This document shows positions 1 to 10,021 of a stretch of DNA of 64,000 bases, in pieces (the first letter of the stretch is position 1; each line of letters starts with the position of its first letter). The notes under the pieces were generated by a model that saw nothing but the letters and a program-made list of their open reading frames with translations, did no database searches and was not told the DNA's origin. The stretch is taken from positions 62,001 through 126,000 of the forward strand of contig CAJQUW010005783.1 in NCBI GenBank assembly GCA_907163375.1, written 5' to 3'. The stretch is from Prostheceraeus crozeri. Its lineage: Eukaryota > Platyhelminthes > Polycladida > Euryleptidae. The position numbers were made by a program, and so were the translations under genes.

Positions 1-114
1 ACTGACTGTATAGCGCACAGAGCTAAGTTACTTTTGACAATTTCTGCTGGTCTGCGTTCAAATCCGCCGCGATACAATTTTTGCTGATTTTTTATTGCTG
101 TATTTGAGGTTTGA

Positions 115-843
115 ATGGCTCAGAGGGATATTTTGTCAATCAATGATTCTGAACTCCTGACTAGGAAGAACTCTTTCAACAAACAGGACTTGATTCAAGC
201 CGTTATAGACTTAAAGGCTAAGAATGCCTCTCTCCTGACTGTTGACAATGTGTCAGATGTGATAGAAGAGAAAATGAAAAGCGCTGTAGAGCCTTTCCTT
301 CGACAAATCAAGGACCTAACTAAGGAGCTTGCGATAATGAAGGACCAATATAAGAGACTCGAGGGTGAGATGCAACAGCTTCAAACGGAAACATCAGGAT
401 TGATAGTCACAACTACAGATGAAATTGAGCAAAGACTTATTCGTAGGAACAATGTGATAGTCTCTGGTTTGAATCTGTTGATGAGCGGAGATGTTGAGGA
501 TCGAAAGATTGATGACAGGAGAACATGTGAGGACTTGCTCAATTGCTTGGATATTTCGAAAGACGCAGTCAAAGAAGTTAAAAGAATTGGACGGTCAAAT
601 AATGGTTCTCGTCTTCTTCTAAGAATAACATTTGACTCCTTTGAAACACGATGTACTGTTCTCCGTAAATCGAAATCGTTGAGAGATTCTCCAGTCTATG
701 GAAAATCTTTCATCAACCCGGATAGGACACTGCTGCAAAGAGAAGAACACAAAGTTCTATTACAAGAATATCGACAAAGAAAAGAGTCTGGTGAACCGGT
801 TTCTATTTATCGCGGAAAAATCATTACTCACACCCCTTTTTGA
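115..843 (+). CDS. LINE ORF1 protein (coiled coil plus RRM-like domain)
   Basis: Open frame of 242 codons. Residues about 45-100 form a heptad-like charged region (KDLTKELAIMKDQYKRLEGE) typical of the trimerising coiled coil of LINE ORF1 proteins. Residues about 108-210 start with RRNNVIVSGL and continue with basic segments (VKRIGR, LRKSKSLRD), matching the RNA-binding module of L1/CR1-type ORF1 proteins. The family role is to coat the element's RNA as a nucleic-acid chaperone. The first ATG at 115 follows a 5' UTR-like stretch and no upstream in-frame ATG is better. ORF2 follows immediately on the same strand. No stop or frameshift is visible in this frame. Confidence 0.8.
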   Translation: MAQRDILSINDSELLTRKNSFNKQDLIQAVIDLKAKNASLLTVDNVSDVIEEKMKSAVEPFLRQIKDLTKELAIMKDQYKRLEGEMQQLQTETSGLIVTTTDEIEQRLIRRNNVIVSGLNLLMSGDVEDRKIDDRRTCEDLLNCLDISKDAVKEVKRIGRSNNGSRLLLRITFDSFETRCTVLRKSKSLRDSPVYGKSFINPDRTLLQREEHKVLLQEYRQRKESGEPVSIYRGKIITHTPF

Positions 844-849
844 ATTCGC

Positions 850-3428
850 TTTTAATACCTCAGTCAAAGAATTGCACCTCCCTTCCCAGTTTTCTTCTTG
901 CCAACGTTTGTTCTGCTTTTCCGAAGATAGATGATATTCGATCAACATTATCCCAAATGAAGATTGACATTTTAGCTGCATGATGGGATTGAGGATTCAA
1001 TCATTCATGCCCCAGGATACACTACTTTCCGGGATGACCGTGATGGTAGACGTGGTGGTGGAATTTGTATTTGGTCATCTGATAGCCTCGCATCTTACCG
1101 ATTGAATGTTCGAAGTCCCAGCTACATGAATTGTGTATGGTTGAACTATCCTCAATTCAAAATTATCTTTGTGTGCATCTATCTGCCTCCAAACATTGTC
1201 GCTTCTAAGAAATCTGACATCACAGACTTTTTGATATCACAGTGTGACGATTTGCTATTAGTGTATAAAGAGTATGATATAGTGATTTGCGGAGACTTCC
1301 AACTGAAGATATACTCACCAATTTGGATATGGTTGAAATTGTGAACGAACCAACTAGAGGTGCCGCTATACTGGACAAAATCTTGCTGTCAATTGGTTTA
1401 GCTAGCGACTATGACGCAGTGGTCTCTGCTCCGATTTCAAACTCAGATCATAAAAGCGTTTATGCCAGACCAAAGGTTATGAGACAAGCTTCGAACTGTT
1501 TTCGTCGAACCTATTTTGATATGCGGGACAAACACAGAAATAATTTGATCAATATGATGGATATTAACTGGTCCACTTTTTACAGGGCCAATTTGTCTGT
1601 AAACGAAAAATGCGAGATCTTCCATGAATTCCTTAAATTTTGTGTTGATGAATGCATTCCAAAAACCGAGGTGCTTATGTCAGACAAGGATAAACCTTGG
1701 GTTACACCTTATGTAAAAATTGCCATTCAGAAAAGGTGGGATGCTTTCCGGTCAAGGGACTTCCGAAGCTACCAATTCTGGAAAGAAAAAGCTAAATCTG
1801 CAATTCTTAAAGCCAAGCAGAACTGGTCACGAAAAGCAAGCTGCAGTTCTAGAGATCTTTGAAATACAGTGAATGATTTAACTGGTGGGAAATCCAGGAA
1901 TTCTGTATTGAAACTGTGCTCAGATTTTCCTTCTCTTAACGATGCCGCAGATTCGATAAACAGCATATTTGGCGGATACTTCACTCCTGCTAGTGCATTG
2001 ACTTGTAATCCTGGACATGATGATAGCTGGTCCACTGATATTTCTGTTGATGAGGTTGAAAAAGAACTTTCACGATTGAATTGCCACAAAGCCTCTGGAA
2101 GCGATCAAATATCCCCTCGCATTTATAAAGTCATTGCTACAATAATTGCAGGTCCTTTGGCACACATATTCAACCTGTCCATCACTGAACATCGATTTCC
2201 TAACATCTGGAAATACAGCCATGTAACGCCAGTGCCCAAGACATGTCCTCTCCGTCCAATCTCTCTCCTACCTGTGCCATCAAAGATACTTGAGCGCATG
2301 ATTTTGCGATCATCTCTGCATAAGCGACTTCTCGATGGATTTGGCTCAGAACAATTTGGGGCCAGACCGAATTCTTCGACTTCGTGCGCACTGATAGCAT
2401 TTATTCACAGCATTCTGGATATGCTATCAGATTCGAGTGTTGCTGGGGTTCAGATAGTCACGTATGATTGTTAGAGAGCATTTGACACTTTAAGTCATCA
2501 CTCCATCATTCAACGACTTGAGGAGCTGCAGTTTCCACATGGTTTTATTGACTGGACAATAGACTACTTAAAAGGAAGAAGGCAATCAGTCCGAATTGGA
2601 AATGTCGTGAGTAGGGCCATCCCCTCGACATCGGGTGTACCTCAGGGATCTGTGCTCGGGCCGGCATTTTACTGCTTAGTAGCAGGGAGTCTACAGTGCA
2701 TTGATAGGTCCTCATTTGTAATGAAGTACATTGATGATAATACTATCGCAGTCCCTATTGGAAGATCGGGTTCCTCAAATGTTCTGGCTGAACATACGAA
2801 CATCATTTCATGGTTTGAAAGGAGAGACCTAAAGCTGAACCCGTCAAAATGCAAGACGCTTTTTGTTCCAAAATCCTCCATTGCCCTTCCGGTGGAACTG
2901 AATAATGTCGAGAGTGTCAGGGAAACCAGCCTCCTTGGTGTCATCTTAAATGAGCGACTTGAATGGTCTTCTCATATCAATGCAGTAGTCAAGTCTGCAT
3001 CACGAAAAATGTATGCCTTGCGAGTTCTACGTCCTCTTCTATCAAAGAAAGATTTATTAAATGTGTACAACTGCTTAATGAGATCTGTTCTCGAATATGC
3101 ATCTGCTGTCTACCCAAATCTCCCTGCCTATCTGAGCGAAAATCTCTCGCGAATTCAAAACCGTGTGCATCGACTCATCTGTAGAGTTCCGTCTTTCCAT
3201 ATGTGCAACTGCAACTCATTTGAAAGTCTCAGCACTCGACGCTTAACTTCTGGAATCCGTCTGTTTTTGAAAGCTGCAAGTCGTGAAGATCATGTATTAC
3301 ATTCCCTCATTCCACCAAAGTCCTCTCGATCTGGCCGCTTCATCCAACCACCTACCACTTCAAATCGACATTTCTCATCCTTCATCCCTTTCATCACATC
3401 AAGAATCAATAATTGTCACGTTGACTGA
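850..3428 (+). pseudogene. LINE ORF2: endonuclease and reverse transcriptase, broken
   Basis: The N-terminal part encodes the endonuclease: PGYTTFRDDRDGRRGGG lies around 1008-1060, and a GDF motif near 1291 corresponds to the usual GDFN. The RT follows, with GVPQGSVLGP at 2634-2663 and YIDD at 2727-2738 in place of the more usual YADD or FADD. The C-terminal LINE thumb region runs to 3428. The frame is disturbed near 975, where a short piece including the expected ETWL is missing. There is a shift near 1290-1340, a TGA at 1860-1862 and a TAG at 2472-2474, where a serine codon is expected in YDC-RAFDTLSH. After 1287 the rest lies in one frame. Endonuclease and RT act together in target-primed reverse transcription. 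Confidence 0.85.
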
Positions 3429-3550
3429 TCAGACACTAGTTCATCACTTACACCTAGAGCTCACTGAAACGTGACTGATTTGTTCAATACTTAATTCGCA
3501 CTCAATTGATTTGTACTTCCACTGCTGAAATTGATGATTTTCATTACTTC

Positions 3551-3583
3551 AATAAATATCTTACTTACTTACTTACTTACTTA
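3551..3583 (+). repeat. LINE 3' end: AATAAA and (CTTA)6 tail
   Basis: AATAAA at 3551-3556 is followed by six CTTA units at 3560-3583. Short tandem tails of this sort mark the 3' ends of CR1/L2/RTE-type LINEs and replace a poly(A) tail. The next base belongs to the interrupted Polinton capsid gene, so this fixes the right insertion boundary. Confidence 0.85.
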
Positions 3584-3591
3584 ATCAATTT

Positions 3592-3879
3592 ATGGAAGGA
3601 TATGATGCTTATAGAAATCTTTGTATAGAATTTGGAGTTGAACCACAATTAACTCCTGGAGATTGGAGACATTTATATCCTGTTTTCTGTTTCGATTTAA
3701 GTGCACAATCTGAAGATATTATCAAGACTGGTTGTGAAGTAGCAATTAATATTGAAAAAAAAGATTCCACAACTTCATTGATGGCTTATGGTTTATTGCT
3801 AGAAGATGTAAAATATTCTATTGAAGTTCTTAATGGGAAGATGGCTAGGATAGGTCAATTAAAATTTTTGGTAACTTAA
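3592..3879 (+). pseudogene. Polinton major-capsid-like protein, C-terminal part (copy A)
   Basis: About 95 codons matching the C-terminal half of the capsid-like gene of copy B (16560-16830), with shared strings such as MEGYDAYRNLC, QLTP and CFDLSAQSEDIIKTGC. The pattern (YPxDxLxF ... DW..LY.VFCFDLS ... AY.LLLED) is that of the large structural protein found in many invertebrate Polinton-like elements and usually annotated only as uncharacterised. I infer the second jelly-roll domain of a capsid protein. The upstream part is separated by the LINE. Fossil, incomplete. Confidence 0.6.
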
Positions 3880-4137
3880 AATTTTTTAGTGACTTAAAAT
3901 TTGTTCTTAAGTTAAAAATTTTTTATAACTAGAATACATTAAAATTTTTCGTAACTTAAAATTTTTTATAACTAGAATAGATTAAAATTTTTGATAACTA
4001 TAATAGATTAAAAAAATTCTTAGATTAAAATTTTTCATAACTATAATTGATTAAATCTTATCATAACTAGAATAAAATAAAATTTTTCATAACTACAGTA
4101 GATTAAAATTTTTCGTAACTTACAATTTTTTTATTAA
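3866..4137. repeat. AT-rich minisatellite downstream of capsid gene
   Basis: About eight degenerate units of roughly 30 bp built on AAAATTTTTCATAACTA-like strings (TTAAAATTTTT, TAACTAGAATAGATTAAAA). It fills the gap between the capsid tail and the next small gene in copy A. It is absent from the equivalent place in copy B, so it expanded after the copies diverged. Confidence 0.7.
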
Positions 4138-4258
4138 AAATGTCGGAAGGGAAAGGTAATAATAATAAAACTGTTGAATTAAAATTACGTAATATTGTTG
4201 ACAAAAATACACCTAAAACTATTACGATTAACAAAAAAAGTATTACATAAGTAAACCA

Positions 4259-4621
4259 ATGATAGAGAATATTCAATTACAAGAAGAAAAGAATGGCGGG
4301 ATTCTCCCATTAATTCCACTAATAATAGGAGGCATAGCAGCTGCAGGAAGTGTTGCAGGTGGGACAGCTGGTATTGTCCAAGCAGTAAATAAAAATAAAT
4401 CAGAGAAGGCATCATTAGAAGAACAAAAACGTCATAATAGAGAGTTAGAGAAAGTTGCTAAGGGAGAAGGAGTAGTAGATAATTTTATTAGTAAATTTAA
4501 CTTAGTTGATGAAGGAAAACGAGTTCTCAAAAACATTCTACATAATGTTGATGATTTAATAGAAATTAAAGAAACTAAAGATGGTTCTGGAATATATCTA
4601 AGTCCTAGTATGATAAGGTAA
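4259..4621 (+). CDS. Small hydrophobic structural protein, pX/pVI-like (copy A)
   Basis: Open frame of 120 codons. A glycine-rich hydrophobic segment at residues about 13-45 (NGGILPLIPLIIGGIAAAGS) precedes a charged helical region (residues 48-75) and a C-terminal part. The GG-I-LP-hydrophobic pattern resembles the adenovirus pX/pVI-type minor core or membrane-lytic peptides, and similar small proteins are frequent in Polintons. A decayed relative sits at 17041-17399 in copy B in the same position, between capsid and phospholipase genes. Function is inferred from pattern and place only. Confidence 0.5.
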   Translation: MIENIQLQEEKNGGILPLIPLIIGGIAAAGSVAGGTAGIVQAVNKNKSEKASLEEQKRHNRELEKVAKGEGVVDNFISKFNLVDEGKRVLKNILHNVDDLIEIKETKDGSGIYLSPSMIR

Positions 4622-4702
4622 TAACCTCAGGACCTTTGGTTTGATCGGGTAAAGCCTCTGAGCAAGGTTCTATTCGGTAAAACATTTATTTTATCTTTAA
4701 AA

Positions 4703-5233
4703 ATGAATTCTACAAATTCCGAAAATTTAATTAGATTAAAAATTTCTAATTTAGATTTATTGAATTATCTCTTAAAAGTATATAAACCCCTAAATTGTCA
4801 GCACACCGGTCGGCTGCACAGCGGTCGGCTGCTCACTGGAGGTGATATACAAAAAACATTAGAAAACTTTCCTGGCTTTATTTGGAGTAAATATTCGAAA
4901 GAAAAACATCTTCCTGGTCATTCATATACTGGCCCAGGAACTCGATTAGATATAAGACTAGATGAGAATGATAATCCAAAGCCAGGTGAAGAACCAATAA
5001 ACAGAGTAGATGAAGCAGCTTACAGACATGATTTAGCTTATCGAAACCATGACCTAAGTTCTCGACATGTAGCTGATGAGAAGATTATTCAAGAATTAGA
5101 TAGTATTCAAAATCCTACATTTAGAGAAAGAATTGAAAGAATGTTTGTTAAGAAAGCTTTACAAGCAAAAATATTATTCGGTCAGGGTATTGATCCGTCA
5201 GCAAATGAAACCTACGCGCATGAAATTCGTTAA
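4703..5233 (+). CDS. Phospholipase A2-like domain protein (copy A)
   Basis: Open frame of 176 codons. Residues about 65-125 carry the parvovirus-VP1-type phospholipase A2 pattern: LPGHSYTGPGTRLD, then EEPINRVDEAAYRHDLAY, which holds the calcium-loop glycines and the HD catalytic pair, then ADEKIIQELD. In parvoviruses and some adintoviruses this domain helps the particle leave the endosome; here that role is inferred. The N-terminal 60 residues are low in recognisable features. The gene lies between the pX-like gene and the integrase on the same strand. In copy B the homologous region continues in one frame into the integrase core. Confidence 0.65.
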   Translation: MNSTNSENLIRLKISNLDLLNYLLKVYKPLNCQHTGRLHSGRLLTGGDIQKTLENFPGFIWSKYSKEKHLPGHSYTGPGTRLDIRLDENDNPKPGEEPINRVDEAAYRHDLAYRNHDLSSRHVADEKIIQELDSIQNPTFRERIERMFVKKALQAKILFGQGIDPSANETYAHEIR

Positions 5234-5432
5234 GAGTACAGAAGGACTAAATATTTATTGAGAGTAAAAGTATTTAATAAAGATGATATTTGGAGTGCTG
5301 ATCTTATTCATCTGCCGAATGAAAGAGGGTTTAAGTACGCATTGACCGTTATAGATTTATATACACGATACGCTTGGGTAAAGCCTTTAACACTAGAACC
5401 GCCAAGAATTTTACATACCTTTAACCGCCAAA

Positions 5433-5451
5433 TGCAGTCAAAATGACTGCA
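5433..5451. repeat. piggyBac subterminal palindrome, left copy
   Basis: TGCAGTCAAAATGACTGCA is a 19-bp perfect palindrome with an odd centre, about 30 bp inside the left end. The same palindrome lies at 7776-7794, and a variant with ATT at the centre lies at 7955-7973. Subterminal repeats are transposase-binding sites in characterised piggyBac elements; that role here is inference. Confidence 0.8.
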
Positions 5452-5886
5452 ACATAAAAGATAATGAATAGAACCCTGTAATTACCTGACATCCTAAAAT
5501 TTCTACCGGTTATTATTGGCTCATCATTTATCATGGTAATTGGACATATTATTGCTATACTTACTTTCATAAACAAAGTGGTTTATATGAGTAAACATAT
5601 ATACTGTGTTATGCACTATATTTTCATTTATGCATTAAAACTAATTATTTAGAATTTGCTGCGAAAAAAATATCACTGTTTATTGGATAGTTGACTTTTT
5701 GCAAGTAAGTTATTTAATTTTGTCTAATAGCATTTATTTTACTTTTGGAATGATAAATTCATTTATTATTATTTATATTTCCTAAAGAATTGAAAATTAT
5801 AATAAAAGGCAGCAAAAAAACAAAGTTCTAATTTGTACTGTAATTGGTTTTTACAGTAACTGCAAAACTGTCATGGTTTCCAAAAA

Positions 5887-7578
5887 TCATTTGGCACAGT
5901 TTATACATGTAACAATGATGATTTTGTTTGCAGAACATGGACCACAGCACCATTTTTTGCATGTACTGCAAACATTCCCACCTTTGTTCTTATGTTTGCT
6001 TATTTGGCACTCCTTTCGCTTTAGTGCTGTTCTAGCTGGAGATTCTGAAACGGATGCAGGCAAATTGACCTCAAAAGGTTTGAAAATTTGACACATTCTC
6101 TCTCCCAAGAAAAGAAGATAATCTCGCCTTGAGATTGATTTTTGGCAAGCAATTTTATATATAATCCATGAATTTAGGGCAACGATGTCCAACAAATTGT
6201 AAAATACGTGCATTGGCCATCTGCGTGAGCCCGCCTTCGTGGAATACATACGTGTCATGCTATCGAACATGTCAACGCCATGTTTCGTTTTGTTGTAAAA
6301 ATTGACCGTTTCGGGAAGATTTTTCGGTCCGCCGCCAAAAGTACAAGATTCATGCATCGACGATAGAACGCAGACTGATTTTTCTGATTTTGATTTATAC
6401 ACCGTCAAAGAACATTTCTTGTTAGAGTTCAAGAAGAATCTTGATTCGTAACGCATCATATCCTTTTCCATTTGAGGTAACTTTTCCGGTAATTCGCGGC
6501 GATTCTTCCTGATGGTACCAACCATGGTAATCTTTTGTTCTTCCAATGCAGAGGCAAGACTCAAGGACGTAAAGTAATTGTCACATGTGATGTTATATCC
6601 CAATTTCTTGTACGGTTTCACCAATTCACAAACGACGTATTCAGACAAAGTAACATTGCTTGGACGACTTTCCTCCTTTCCCAAATACGGTAAGCTGTTC
6701 AGGACATATTTTGTTTCGGTATCACACAGAACCCAGAACTTTATGCCGAATTTATCCGGTTTGTTCGGCATATATTGGGTAAATGGGCATCTGCATTTCG
6801 ATGGCAAGAGCTGTTCATCAATCGTGAGGAATTCTTTAGGGGTGTACATGTCCTGGCTATTGTCAATCATACGTTTCCAAATATCACGTATCAAGCAGAA
6901 CTTGTCGGATAAAACTCTACTTCGCCGAGAAGTTTTCTCATCAAATCTGAGAAATCCTATAATCTCACGAAAGCGGTTGCGAGACATAGTATTCTGTACT
7001 ATTGGAATACCCCATTTATCACTCCATAATGCTTCAAGATCAAACTTTGAGGCTGACGTCGCACCACGAATATACATAATTCCAATTACAGCGAGCAGCT
7101 CTTCTTTGGAGAAGGACCATTCCGAATCAGGTTTTTGTCGATTGGCTTCAGTTATTGTACATGCATGAATGTGATTCACAATATAGTTATCGAATAGAAG
7201 ATGAAAGGCGGAAAATACATCGTCTGAGGAGATAGATCGTTTGCAGCGATAAGAAAGTCCGGGTTTAGCTGTGAAGATATTCTTCGAAGAGATCGGTCCT
7301 CGTCGCTCACGATTTGTTTCTTGCCACAAAGTACTTTTATCTTTACCCAGATATGGTGGTAATTCGGTTTCTTGTCGGTCTCCGTTATTGTGCCCAGTCG
7401 GTCTGATTATTGATTCGTCGTCAATCTCAACATCTTCATTGTCACTAATGGATGAATTTTCACTCTCGATTATAAATTCGTCCATGGTCACCTCTTCGTC
7501 ATCCGATACTTCTCCATTCAATTGCGTTATCATCTGTAAAGCAGTTTGCGCAGATATTCGTCGACGTCGTGCTGCCAT
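5887..7578 (-). CDS. piggyBac transposase (PGBD family)
   Basis: Open frame of 563 codons, normal for the family (about 550-600). It has an acidic N-terminal region (residues 20-60, DDEEVTMDEFIIE), then the DDE_Tnp_1_7 domain. Candidate catalytic aspartates lie in EFLTIDEQLLP, NITCDNYFTS and HGVDMFDSM. At the C-terminus is a cysteine-rich zinc-binding domain (CSTCKKWCCGPCS ... CINC) that binds the element ends in known piggyBacs. The enzyme excises and inserts at TTAA without DNA synthesis. I chose the ATG at 7576-7578 because it is the first in the frame and follows a stop-rich stretch. No stop or shift is visible, so this copy may still be functional. Confidence 0.93.
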   Translation of the reverse strand: MAARRRRISAQTALQMITQLNGEVSDDEEVTMDEFIIESENSSISDNEDVEIDDESIIRPTGHNNGDRQETELPPYLGKDKSTLWQETNRERRGPISSKNIFTAKPGLSYRCKRSISSDDVFSAFHLLFDNYIVNHIHACTITEANRQKPDSEWSFSKEELLAVIGIMYIRGATSASKFDLEALWSDKWGIPIVQNTMSRNRFREIIGFLRFDEKTSRRSRVLSDKFCLIRDIWKRMIDNSQDMYTPKEFLTIDEQLLPSKCRCPFTQYMPNKPDKFGIKFWVLCDTETKYVLNSLPYLGKEESRPSNVTLSEYVVCELVKPYKKLGYNITCDNYFTSLSLASALEEQKITMVGTIRKNRRELPEKLPQMEKDMMRYESRFFLNSNKKCSLTVYKSKSEKSVCVLSSMHESCTFGGGPKNLPETVNFYNKTKHGVDMFDSMTRMYSTKAGSRRWPMHVFYNLLDIVALNSWIIYKIACQKSISRRDYLLFLGERMCQIFKPFEVNLPASVSESPARTALKRKECQISKHKNKGGNVCSTCKKWCCGPCSANKIIIVTCINCAK

Positions 7579-8712
7579 CGTAAGACTTCTACTGTCCTTT
7601 TCTGATAGTCAACTTTCTTCTAAAGTGAGCGTATGATGAGAAACTAAACACTTGATCGATATGGTATATCCATGACTTGATCCTGTTCATGTTGATGAAT
7701 GATGACTCACTGTTTTGTTAGCGTTAAAAATGAGATATCTAAGCTTGAAAGTTGAAGACTAATACTTTACTGATTTGCAGTCAAAATGACTGCAATTGGC
7801 GCTTAAAGATATATTGTCGTGTATTTTCAACCATAGATATATTTACTCATGAATTCTAACTTAATTTCATTCCTTGGATATGTGCAATAAATGTCATAGC
7901 TTCTGATTATCACAACTAATTCAGTTAAGGCTCTGGCTGTATTCAAAAATTGATTGCAGTCAATTTGACTGCAATGGCGGTTCTAGTGTTAAAAAACAAA
8001 AGTGGTCTGTCAGTTAAATATGCGTTTGAAGAAATCTTTAAAGAATGTGAGAGAACACCGAAGAAGCTATTCGTTGATAAAGGGTCGGAATTTTATAACT
8101 AAAATGTTCAGCCACTATTTGAAACTGTTTATTCAACTGAAAATGCAGGAAAGACTAGTAATTGAGCGATTCAATAGATCATTGAAAAATAAAAATTTTA
8201 AGAAATTTACTGAGCAAGGAAATCAGAAATGGTTGAAGTTATTACCAGGAGTTGTAGAGGAGTATAACAATAAGATTCATTCAGGTATTGAAGAAACTCC
8301 AAAGAATGCTTCTGACGATTCTGATTTAATACGAAAGAAAATATTCGAAAATAATTATTCGAATGAGAGTGATCCGAATTTGCAGAAACTTAAGCCGAAA
8401 TTTAAGATTGGAGATAGAGTTCGAATATTTAATTATTAATTAATTATTAATTAATAATTAATAATTAATTAATTTAATAACAATATTTAAGTATAAAAAT
8501 AAATTTGAAAAAGGCTCTGTTGGCTATTGGACTAAAGAGATATTTGAAGTTTGTAAAATAAACCAAACTTATCCGATTACTTGCGAGATCAAAGATTTAG
8601 ATGATGAAGGTATCAGAGGCCGATTTTATCAAAATGAATTACAACGAAGCGAGCTCTAACCTTTAGGTGGCGCTTTAGCTAGCTAGCTTCGCTTGATTTT
8701 TAAGTATCATTA

Positions 8713-9192
8713 TTATTGGAACTCAAAATTATGGAATGAAATTCCCTTGTTCAATTCTAACACAATATCAAGAAATGGTACTCCTTCCTGTAATTTAAAT
8801 AAAACATAAAGACATAATTGACCACAATAAGTAGTTCCTGGTTTTTGAATTTGAAATATATTATAAATTCCATTTCTTAGTAATCCTTTGACTTCATTTG
8901 TAGGTGGAAGTCCATAAGAGTCGAACCAATAGTTCTCAGCCTCTGGGCGGTCAAAATAATAATTATCTCCGTCTACATTTCTTTGTCCCGCTGACCAATG
9001 TACTCCTTTTTGATCTGACGTATGAAGATTTGTTATGAAATTTATAGATTGCTTATTTTTAATCAATTGTAAATCGTCTCTCATCAATATGTGAAAATTC
9101 TCTATTCCCGATTGCTTGGCGATTTTCATTAGATCAAAATTCGTTGTTGTTTGCGTTCCATATAATTTTAAGAACTCGGTAATTCTAGACAT
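8713..9192 (-). CDS. Adenain-like cysteine protease of Polinton copy A
   Basis: Open frame of 159 codons, shorter than adenovirus protease (about 204) but normal for Polintons. HWSAG (residues about 66-70) gives the catalytic His. Downstream come an acidic ENYWFDSYGLPP segment, matching adenain FFDSFG, and GTTYCGQLCLYVL near residue 120-132 with the catalytic Cys. In adenoviruses and Polintons it cleaves capsid precursors during maturation. It converges on the integrase, and copy B has the homologue at 19736-20122. The ATG at 9190-9192 is the first in frame and begins MSRITEFLKLYG, typical for this protease. Confidence 0.8.
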   Translation of the reverse strand: MSRITEFLKLYGTQTTTNFDLMKIAKQSGIENFHILMRDDLQLIKNKQSINFITNLHTSDQKGVHWSAGQRNVDGDNYYFDRPEAENYWFDSYGLPPTNEVKGLLRNGIYNIFQIQKPGTTYCGQLCLYVLFKLQEGVPFLDIVLELNKGISFHNFEFQ

Positions 9193-10019
9193 TTTATAAT
9201 AAAAAAATTTCTTATAGGGACCCCTAGAAGTCAGAAGGGGGGTATTGATTTAAACCTGACGCATAATGATGACTTTCCTTACTACTTATTCGATTTTGAA
9301 ATGATTATATTATAATTATTCTAATCTACATTGTTTTACATATTTCCATTTTCTTCATGAACTTCATTTGTTAATATGTTTCATCGTTAAAATGATTGTT
9401 TAAAATTGCTATAACAACCATCCCGCATATCGGTGTTTATGCGTTCTGAATACACAATAAGAATTGGTTAATTGTCACTGCACTCTTATGTGCTTAAACT
9501 ATTCATGACTTCACAATGGGAAGTACTTTGCTACCCGTATGTGTTTGGAAAACGTTAAATGAATTTTGCAAATGGATTTCTAAAACTGAATTTGAAAAAC
9601 ACATTTTGAAAACTGATTCTGAAAATAATTTACGTAGGGGTGAATTGAAATGTCAAAAGTTTACCGATGCGTCAATTGAAATTACAAGAGATTCCAAGAT
9701 AATTTTAGGGGAAAGCTGTTAGATGTTTTCCGTTGCTAGAACAATAAATCTCTCTCTCTCTCTTCAATCTCTCTCTCTCTCCCCTCAGTCTCTGTCTCTC
9801 TTCAATTATCAGCCAGTGTACGGGTTCATTGAATAATTTTGAGTTTATGAGTTACAATGATCTTCTAGTTCACACAATTAGTACTTTAAATAATGTTGAG
9901 AATGCAATAACGAAGAATTTCTAAGTAATAATTGCGTCTTCTTAATTTATCATAATGCTCTAATCTTAATAATAATTGAGATCCATTTCACTCGTTTTTA
10001 ATTGAGATAACGAAGGATA
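9193..10019. other. Gene-free stretch with CT microsatellite
   Basis: Nothing protein-like with support. It holds a G-rich run near 9230-9240 just beyond the protease start and a (CT)n-rich tract at about 9749-9803 broken by CAAT and CAGT. The right end of Polinton copy A must lie near the start of this stretch, but I see no inverted repeat to fix it. Confidence 0.6.
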
Positions 10020-10021
10020 TA

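Larger units (their letters stand above)
1..3583 (+). mobile_element. CR1/L2-like LINE, 5' end outside window
   Basis: A non-LTR retrotransposon with two reading frames in order: a coiled-coil ORF1 and an ORF2 carrying an apurinic-type endonuclease and a reverse transcriptase. It ends in AATAAA followed by a (CTTA)n tail, as many CR1/L2/Jockey-type LINEs do. The first 114 bases look like 5' UTR and may continue upstream of the window. Right after the tail the sequence resumes in a Polinton capsid gene, at the point matching about 16555 of copy B, so the LINE inserted into Polinton copy A. ORF1 is open and ORF2 has about four lesions, so the copy is fairly young but not active as it stands. 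Family assignment within the CR1/L2/Jockey group is inferred from motifs only. Confidence 0.85.
5391..7988 (-). mobile_element. piggyBac DNA transposon, apparently complete
   Basis: A 2598-bp element flanked by TTAA at 5387-5390 and 7989-7992, the diagnostic piggyBac target duplication. Ends are perfect 14-bp inverted repeats: CACTAGAACCGCCA at 5391-5404 and its complement at 7975-7988. Inner palindromes are repeated near both ends. A full-length transposase is encoded on the minus strand. It sits within the integrase gene of Polinton copy A, and copy B carries the uninterrupted version of the same stretch, so insertion is younger than the split of the copies. Perfect ends and an open transposase suggest recent arrival. 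Confidence 0.93.
5250..8660 (+). pseudogene. Polinton integrase (copy A), split by piggyBac insertion
   Basis: The retrovirus-type DDE integrase core starts near 5260 (DDIWSADLIHLP, then ALTVIDLYTRYAWVKPL). The remainder of the core and the C-terminal part lie at 7993-8660, including VIERFNRSLKN, the YNNKIHSGIEETP segment and a KFKIGDRVRI beta-barrel segment. The two pieces are separated by the piggyBac at 5391-7988, whose TTAA duplications flank the cut exactly. The family inserts Polinton DNA and makes 6-bp target duplications. Fossil, broken beyond the insertion. An AT-rich TTAATTAA run lies within it near 8436-8482. Confidence 0.75.
3584..9192 (+). mobile_element. Polinton/adintovirus-like fossil, copy A (right part)
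   Basis: Remnant of a Polinton (Maverick/adintovirus-like) element. Parts in order: tail of a double-jelly-roll-type capsid gene, a small hydrophobic pX-like protein, a phospholipase A2-like protein and a retrovirus-type integrase, all on the plus strand, then a converging adenain-like protease on the minus strand. The same order occurs in copy B at 12.6-20.1 kb, which confirms that these are one element. The left part lies beyond the LINE insertion, upstream of the window. A piggyBac is inserted in the integrase at a TTAA. I could not find terminal repeats. The copy is broken, with several breaks besides the two insertions, and is old judging from its divergence from copy B. Confidence 0.75.

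Noticed and set aside
6578-7168. 196-codon frame on the plus strand inside piggyBac
   Set aside because: Antisense shadow of the transposase.
9516-9722. 68-codon plus-strand frame
   Set aside because: Short, no domain, no relative in the window and next to a microsatellite.
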